Assembly: GCF_020034665.1 (NCBI RefSeq)
Contig: NZ_JAIQDI010000001.1
Location: 3,162,001-3,226,000 of the forward strand
From: Niabella beijingensis
Lineage (GTDB): Bacteria > Bacteroidota > Bacteroidia > Chitinophagales > Chitinophagaceae
Length of the DNA stretch: 64,000 nt
Reading direction: 5' to 3'
Part shown: positions 63,086-64,000 of the stretch, in pieces
Layout: each line of letters starts with the position of its first letter
Position numbering within the stretch: position 1 is the first letter of the stretch
Translations under genes and position numbers: made by a program
The notes under the pieces: generated by a model
Told to the model about the DNA's origin: nothing
What the model saw: the letters and a program-made list of their open reading frames with translations, nothing else
Database searches by the model: none

Positions 63086-64000
63086 ATGATTGTTAAAAGG
63101 ATAACGCAGTGGTTACTGGTCTGTGTTTTGTGTGCCGTGGGCAGCAGGGCTCCGGCGCAGGTAGCGGATGTATACGAGCCGCTACCACCGGGGGCGGTAA
63201 AGCTGGAAGGGTACCTGCAACAATATATAACGCATTCCATCGCCAGCTGGAACAAAGGTGTGGTACCTTACGACAGTCTGGCCCTGCTGTTCAGGAACGG
63301 CCGGGCTTTTTTTGCCCAGGGAGAAATGTGGGGAAAGGCAGTGAGGTCGGGCTGTATGTTTTACCGGTACAACCGCGACCCGGGACTAAAAAAAATACTA
63401 AAGCAAACGGTTGCGGACCTGCTTTCCTATACACGGGAAAACGGAAGTATCAGTTGCTCCGCTCCGGCACAGCAGCCGGATGGGCCTGGTGGGGATATCT
63501 GGGAACGGAAATATGTGATGCTGGCACTGGAGGGATATTATACCGATGTGGAGGCAGACCCGGCCGTGCTGAAGGCCCTGGTCCGTCAGGCGGATGTGCT
63601 GCTGACACAGATCGGCCCCCCGCCTAAAGCCCGGATCACCGACCTGGGATGGAGCCCGAACCACATCGAATCCAGTACCATACTGGAGCCGTTGATGCGG
63701 CTTTACCGGCTCACCGGTTATCAGCGCTACCTGGATTTCTGCCGGTATATCGTAGAGACGGAAGGTGGGGCCAAAGGAGAAAATATCATCGGATCCGCCT
63801 TGCTGGGAAAAGATCCTGCGCGGATCGGCGGCGTTTATCCAAAAGCCTATGAGATGCTGTCCCTGTTTGAAGGCGTGGTGGAATATTACCGGGCAACAAA
63901 GCAGGAGAAATGGCGCACTGCTGTCATGAACCTCTTTGAAAAAGTAAAAGAAAAAGAGATCACCATCATCGGTAATGGCGGGGGTGATCAGCCCTATCAT
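63086..64000 (+). CDS. GH127/DUF1680-like glycosidase (partial, runs off window)
   Basis: The first 305 residues are visible, starting at the ATG at 63086 and open to the last base. Signal peptide at about 1-25 (TQWLLVCVLCAVGSRAPAQ). The start VYEPLPPGAVKLEGYLQQYI and later blocks ILEPLMRLYRLTGYQRYLDF and YPKAYEMLSLFEGVVEYYRATKQEKW follow the alpha/alpha barrel layout of DUF1680/GH127 beta-L-arabinofuranosidases and relatives. The Cys-rich metal site expected near the C-terminus lies beyond the window. It follows the GH71/99-like gene by 30 bp in the same operon. Confidence 0.7.
   Translation, partial: MIVKRITQWLLVCVLCAVGSRAPAQVADVYEPLPPGAVKLEGYLQQYITHSIASWNKGVVPYDSLALLFRNGRAFFAQGEMWGKAVRSGCMFYRYNRDPGLKKILKQTVADLLSYTRENGSISCSAPAQQPDGPGGDIWERKYVMLALEGYYTDVEADPAVLKALVRQADVLLTQIGPPPKARITDLGWSPNHIESSTILEPLMRLYRLTGYQRYLDFCRYIVETEGGAKGENIIGSALLGKDPARIGGVYPKAYEMLSLFEGVVEYYRATKQEKWRTAVMNLFEKVKEKEITIIGNGGGDQPYH

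Noticed and set aside
1..64000. CRISPR arrays, tRNA or rRNA genes, prophage or transposase genes
   Set aside because: No short regularly spaced repeats, cloverleaf genes, or integrase or transposase motifs were found; the only arrays are the two long-unit tandem repeats.

Overview
The window comes from a member of the Bacteroidota, most likely the family Chitinophagaceae. The evidence is six hallmark system types: four SusC/SusD outer-membrane pairs, a FecI/FecR pair feeding a SusC with an STN domain, a one-polypeptide hybrid two-component regulator, many lipobox signal peptides, TAnnTTTG-like -7 promoter boxes, and generally weak Shine-Dalgarno sites. Several proteins match Pedobacter heparinus heparin enzymes residue for residue. 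No rRNA, tRNA, CRISPR array, integrase or insertion sequence was seen.

Layout. (a) 1-1927, minus strand: a small operon with a pseudo-receiver-like protein and two pirins, the last cut by the window edge. (b) 2074-3148: three full copies and one partial copy of a ~350-bp non-coding tandem repeat. (c) 3177-6809, minus: TolC, an HlyD-type lipoprotein and an ABC-2 permease, with no ATPase gene. (d) 6971-19695, plus: ECF sigma factor, FecR anti-sigma factor, SusC with STN domain, SusD, a phosphodiester glycosidase (NAGPA-like), a BACON/beta-helix lipoprotein, an NHL-NAGPA fusion and an endonuclease/exonuclease/phosphatase-family enzyme. This looks like a locus for taking apart a phosphodiester-containing glycan. 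(e) 19743-22220: carboxylesterase, ring-cleaving VOC dioxygenase and a third pirin, resembling quinone/electrophile detoxification modules. The divergent promoters here share a 20-bp element with the operon in (a).

(f) 22345-64000: a glycosaminoglycan utilisation locus of over 41 kb that runs off the window. It holds heparinase III (PL12), unsaturated glucuronyl hydrolase (GH88), SusCD, an SGSH-like sulfatase, a ROK kinase, an MFS sugar transporter, heparinase I (PL13), a GlcNAc-6-sulfatase-like enzyme, a PL8 chondroitinase-type lyase, a third sulfatase, a second ROK kinase and a hybrid two-component regulator. These are followed by two related SusCD pairs, GH20 hexosaminidase, a GH71/99-like protein and a GH127/DUF1680-like protein cut by the window end. 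A second tandem repeat (five ~118-bp units) separates the PL8 gene from the third sulfatase.

How it works together (inference from family knowledge). Surface SusCD complexes import sulfated oligosaccharides. PL13, PL12 and possibly PL8 lyases cleave chains, sulfatases strip N-, 6-O- and other sulfates, GH88 removes the unsaturated uronate, GH20 removes hexosamine, and MFS plus ROK proteins import and phosphorylate monosaccharides. The hybrid regulator would sense an oligosaccharide in the periplasm. The sigma/anti-sigma locus in (d) is a separate circuit, signalled by its own SusC.
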